DNA of 64,000 nucleotides from Hymenobacter piscis. GTDB taxonomy: Bacteria > Bacteroidota > Bacteroidia > Cytophagales > Hymenobacteraceae. The DNA is taken from assembly GCF_018760735.1 (NCBI RefSeq), contig NZ_JAHHZN010000022.1, positions 1 through 64,000 of the forward strand, read 5' to 3'. Shown piece by piece: positions 60,937-64,000 of the stretch (its first letter is position 1; every line of letters begins with the position of its first letter). The position numbers and the translations under genes were made by a program. A model generated the notes under the pieces. The model was not told the DNA's origin. It worked only from the letters and a program-made list of their open reading frames with translations, and did not search any database.

Positions 60937-62079
60937 CTACTCAATAGTTAAAACATGCCGGAATACCTCAGTTTGGGCGTTACGGTTGTAAATGTGCATG
61001 GGCGGGTCGACTTTAGGCAGCAGCGCGCGGCCCATTTCTACCGCAACAGAGTTGGGCACGGCCGGGAAAACGTGAACCTCACATTTTTCGCCGTGTGTAG
61101 CTCGGATTTTTGTCAGCAGTGCCCGCCATTCCTGAGTAAATAGCTCTAACTGCTCCTGAGATTTCAGATAGTAAACGCTTGGCTCGGCAATCGTTAGCAG
61201 ATAGGTAGGTGTCTGCTTTCCTAACGCCACGGTAATTTCGCTATCGTGGATGGGTCCGCTCAACGATATATTGATGGCTACCACACATTCTGATTCGGCT
61301 TCTTCCGGGACGATAGTTCGATAATCAAAACCTTCGTTATCAAATTCCTGCCATTCCCATGTAGGTGGATTTCGGTGCCGCTGATACACATCGGCAGCAG
61401 TGATATTGCTTAGTTGCTGGCCGAAATAGATTAAGATGGGAATTGGGGCAATAGCGAAGATAGAGAGGTGATTTATTGGACGACCTGTTGGGTCATCACC
61501 ACGCGCTAGCTGTGCCAAATCACGGTCAATTGTAAGCTTTGCTAATTCCCAGAAGGATGAGTCTTTCTCTGTTACAGGTACGTTATCTAGCTTGATGTGA
61601 AAGCCCCTGTTCGTGGCCGGATACCGCACCGGGTACACAGCCCGCTGCGTTTCTTCGTCGCTAAAAATGCTGTCAGCCCGTCGATGCCCAACGCGTGTAC
61701 TAAGCATCACAATTAGTGTCCGCTTCGAGTTATGTACGCTGGTTTGACGTTCGATCCGTTCCTCATGCTCTCGCTTATATTGCCGTAGGAGTTCGGCCGG
61801 GTGCTCGTCAACGGCCACCTTATCAATGAGCCGATGGTGCGTATCACACAGCAACATAATGTTGTCAGGGTCAGCCTTTAATTGGTCTGATAACACATCG
61901 TCCCCTCGCGGCCCGTCCGGACTGTCAGCAACAATATGCGCTAGATAAGCTTTGTTCATCGTCCGCATAGTCAACGTGTCTTTCCATAAGGGTTCATTGC
62001 AGCCAGGGTACTGGCAACGGCCGCCCGCAAACAGCCAGACGTGAAACCTGACTTTATCAGGAATAGAAGTGAAGGACAT
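60937..62079 (-). CDS. cap5: CBASS effector nuclease with HNH and SAVED domains (Cap5-like)
   Basis: A protein of 380 residues. The N-terminal HNH domain has Cys residues in GRCQYPGCNEPLW (C22, C27), AHIVADSPDGPRGD (H48), and DNIMLLCDTHHRLID (N73, C78, H81). The SAVED domain (about 130-380) has WELAKLTIDRDLAQLARGDD, LSIFAIAPIPILIYFGQQLS and VHVFPAVPNSVAVEMGRALL. SAVED binds cyclic oligonucleotides and activates the HNH nuclease to degrade DNA. The gene follows the JAB-peptidase gene by 29 bases, as expected for a type II CBASS operon. Confidence 0.95.
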   Translation of the reverse strand: MSFTSIPDKVRFHVWLFAGGRCQYPGCNEPLWKDTLTMRTMNKAYLAHIVADSPDGPRGDDVLSDQLKADPDNIMLLCDTHHRLIDKVAVDEHPAELLRQYKREHEERIERQTSVHNSKRTLIVMLSTRVGHRRADSIFSDEETQRAVYPVRYPATNRGFHIKLDNVPVTEKDSSFWELAKLTIDRDLAQLARGDDPTGRPINHLSIFAIAPIPILIYFGQQLSNITAADVYQRHRNPPTWEWQEFDNEGFDYRTIVPEEAESECVVAINISLSGPIHDSEITVALGKQTPTYLLTIAEPSVYYLKSQEQLELFTQEWRALLTKIRATHGEKCEVHVFPAVPNSVAVEMGRALLPKVDPPMHIYNRNAQTEVFRHVLTIE

Positions 62080-62108
62080 AGGGGTGAAGTTATTTTAGGG
62101 AGGCTTTT

Positions 62109-62618
62109 TTAAGATTCTACAGGATGTGATTGCAGAGAAATCAGCTTGGCCTGTTTACGACTGCCACACCATACCCGCACTTCTTGAGTGCCGACGATGA
62201 CAAAAAACAACCGTTCGAAATACTGGTCTTGCTGCAGCTTACGGCGCCAGTCGCCGGTATCCACGCCGGAAGGAGTGGGGTTTGCCTCCGGGTGCGTATG
62301 CCACTCACCTAAATAAGTACGGGTACCTTGGCTGGCCTGCCAAGCCTGCTCAATGGCATGCTGGTGAGCTTTCTGAGCCCTGTGAAAGAAGTAACGGCCG
62401 CGCTTGTCGCCTGGCATCGGCTCGGTTACTTGGTCTACTACAATGTCGTCGCTGTCGCAGAGGTAACGCCCAATAAGCACTCCTCCAGCCTCTTTGTCAG
62501 TCAATTGGTGTTGTGCATACCGCAGAAGTTGAGCTACCACCGACGCAGTCAGCTTGATGCGTCGCCCATCAGGTTGGCAGAAAACCAGGGGTTCCGTTGT
62601 GGCAGTTTCATTAGTCAT
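62109..62618 (-). CDS. cap3: CBASS Cap3-like JAB/JAMM isopeptidase
   Basis: A protein of 169 residues. The JAMM metalloprotease motif is complete: E43 (KEAGGVLIG), H107-x-H109 and S117/D120 in GEWHTHPEANPTPSGVDTGD. In type II CBASS Cap3 removes Cap2-made conjugates from the cyclase and tunes its activity. ATG 62618 overlaps the end of the E1 gene by 8 bases; an ATG at 62630 would overlap by 20. Direction and coupling with the E1 and HNH-SAVED genes give the standard operon layout. Confidence 0.94.
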   Translation of the reverse strand: MTNETATTEPLVFCQPDGRRIKLTASVVAQLLRYAQHQLTDKEAGGVLIGRYLCDSDDIVVDQVTEPMPGDKRGRYFFHRAQKAHQHAIEQAWQASQGTRTYLGEWHTHPEANPTPSGVDTGDWRRKLQQDQYFERLFFVIVGTQEVRVWCGSRKQAKLISLQSHPVES

Positions 62619-64000
62619 TGGCAGGGACATTACTCCCGCATACGGGGCAAGTTGGCGCTACATAGAGGTAACGGTTACGGAAGAGCTGTTCTTCACTGGC
62701 TTGATAGCGTGGAGCAAGGTGAAAGCCCGCTGCCAGAAAATCGGTGGGGTCTCCTTTCCACGAAAGCAACGGGGCATCGTGCTCGCGACCCACCAAGCTG
62801 CGCAGAGCCAACCGCGCTGCTAACTCTGCTGTGCGGGTAGCATCCAACGAGCCATATGGAGTATGCCGGGCACTACACCCAGCCAGCGACATGCTGAATT
62901 TTTGCCCGGCCTGCGCGAAAGCGGCTCGATTTAGCAATTGAGATGCATCAGGGTCAGTGTATAGGCAACGTAGACAACCTGGCTGGCCAACATGTGTAAG
63001 TAGCGCATGTCCGCCAATGCCGTAGGCTTCAAGCCACGTAAAGAGTGCCGCCACGCGTATTCCTGGTTGATGCAACTGCGCGTTGAGCCATAGCTCAATC
63101 GTTGGATTACCCGTCGCAGCAATCACCAAATCATAGTCGTTCCAAGTAATCTTTCCAGCTCGATAGGCAGATTGAATCGTGCTCTTCACGGATGTCACCT
63201 GCACGTAAGGATATTTCATCCGCAACTCGTCGCGCAACGCGGTTACTTTGGCCACGAAGCCCTTGCGGGGGTAGCCCAGCACGTGCCGAAAGGTGTTGTC
63301 TGACGCGTGTAAGTCATCATCGACTAACGTTAGGTCAAGTACACCACTCTGCACCAAATCGTGGGCCAGACGGCCGCCAACTGCTCCGCAGCCAATCAGC
63401 AGAATGCGTTTGCCAACAAGCGTATTCTGCCCACCACCACGGGGTACCAGATAGGAGCGCTCCAGCCGCAGCAGCTGCAGTGGCCACAGCTTGGCGTCTA
63501 TCCCCGGTAGCAATGGATGGTCGTCAGTAGTGCTTTGATAGCGCAGGGCAAATAAGGCCACCCCCTGACTGGGCCGAGGCAGCGACACAACAATTATCCC
63601 GTGCTGGTGGCGCCCCTCAAGCAGCGCCCGCCGTTCCTTGGCACTCAATAAATTAAGACCAGGTGCGAGCCACTGACGTAACTCTGCTGCCGTCCAGAAC
63701 GCCTGGTCAGGACGGGGCGGCTCAATGTAGGAACCAGCCGGCAGTGGCAGAAAGATAGCCTGCTGCATCGTGTACTTACCAAGGCGATCAAATTGCAGAA
63801 ATGACAGCACCTGGTTGGCATCAGCCGCCACATACGCCTCAGAATTTGTTCGCCAGATAACGTTCAACTCGCACGCCTGCTGCGGCACATCGGCCACATT
63901 ATGCAGCACTACCTTGCTGGGCAGCGCGAGCCAGCTAGCTTCGAATTCCTCCGTAAAATCAGTCCTGTTTTCGCCGCGCACGCCCTTCGCCAGTTCAGCT
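62611..64000 (-). CDS. cap2: CBASS Cap2-like E1 (E2-E1) ubiquitin-activating-type enzyme, 5' end beyond the right edge
   Basis: At least 463 residues; the frame stays open to the right edge. The in-window part holds the inter-domain region (about 1-210) and the E1 adenylation domain. Its nucleotide fold is KRILLIGCGAVGGRLAHDLV with acidic LVDDDLHASDN. There is a zinc pair PGCLRCLYTD, a candidate catalytic Cys in SLAGCSARHTPYGSLDATRT, and a C-terminal zinc pair CPVCGS. Cap2 conjugates the cyclase C-terminus to targets. The E2 domain, and probably a cyclase gene upstream of it, should lie beyond the right edge. Confidence 0.92.
   Translation of the reverse strand, partial: AELAKGVRGENRTDFTEEFEASWLALPSKVVLHNVADVPQQACELNVIWRTNSEAYVAADANQVLSFLQFDRLGKYTMQQAIFLPLPAGSYIEPPRPDQAFWTAAELRQWLAPGLNLLSAKERRALLEGRHQHGIIVVSLPRPSQGVALFALRYQSTTDDHPLLPGIDAKLWPLQLLRLERSYLVPRGGGQNTLVGKRILLIGCGAVGGRLAHDLVQSGVLDLTLVDDDLHASDNTFRHVLGYPRKGFVAKVTALRDELRMKYPYVQVTSVKSTIQSAYRAGKITWNDYDLVIAATGNPTIELWLNAQLHQPGIRVAALFTWLEAYGIGGHALLTHVGQPGCLRCLYTDPDASQLLNRAAFAQAGQKFSMSLAGCSARHTPYGSLDATRTAELAARLALRSLVGREHDAPLLSWKGDPTDFLAAGFHLAPRYQASEEQLFRNRYLYVAPTCPVCGSNVPAND

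Overview
The window reads as the chromosome of a high-GC member of the Bacteroidota, most likely a Hymenobacter-like Cytophagales. The reasons are a ccoN-ccoO fusion, Bacteroidetes-type conjugation genes (TraE/F/G/I/J/K/M/N of the CTnDOT type), TAnnTTTG-like promoter elements, and an intergenic repeat (CATGCTTCGACTGCGCTCAG and a CCCCCTCTCC...GGAGAGGGGG palindrome) that I associate with this group. The genus is an inference from general resemblance; no search was run.

Region 1 (1-17.3 kb) is core metabolism. After a PAS histidine kinase cut by the left edge, a thioredoxin-fold protein and a truncated haemoglobin, there is a complete cbb3 oxidase cluster: the copper ATPase CcoI, CcoS, the fused CcoNO, CcoQ, a small unknown protein, a one-haem CcoP, CcoG, FixH and a SafE-like membrane protein. 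It is followed by two universal-stress proteins, hemF, a lipoprotein and hemA. Copper supply, haem supply and oxidase assembly are therefore next to each other. Region 2 (17.7-26 kb) looks like a sulfide and persulfide handling module: a type II sulfide:quinone oxidoreductase, a SoxB/5'-nucleotidase-like phosphoesterase, a persulfide dioxygenase-rhodanese fusion, a beta carbonic anhydrase, a Crp/Fnr regulator and small YgaP-like membrane proteins. A perfect GTGAC-N4-GTCAC palindrome in the module suggests Crp-type control.

Region 3 (26.1-49.1 kb) is an integrated conjugative element. It holds a Toprim primase-like protein, a DUF4099/DUF3945 protein, a VirD4-like coupling protein, a MOBP relaxase with its ribbon-helix-helix partner, a ParA preceded by an unusual 480-bp array of TGCTTC/GAAGCA words, a DUF3408-like protein, a two-component system, and a tra operon with TraE, TraF, VirB4/TraG, two tandem TraI-like proteins, TraJ, TraK, TraM and a TraN with a duplicated N-terminal module. 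No integrase or attachment site is visible, so the element probably extends past the right edge.

Region 4 (49.2-64 kb), lower in GC by eye, is a defence island that may be cargo of the element. It contains an AbiE toxin-antitoxin pair; a leftward four-gene unit (DUF2235 hydrolase, helicase with a possible C-terminal nuclease, PtuA-like ATPase, PtuB-like HNH nuclease); a divergent rightward unit (unknown 173-aa protein, second ATPase, second HNH nuclease); and a leftward type II CBASS operon (E1 enzyme, JAB peptidase, HNH-SAVED effector, small 92-aa protein) whose cyclase should lie beyond the right edge. The four-gene DUF2235-helicase-ATPase-HNH unit is the best candidate here for an undescribed system.
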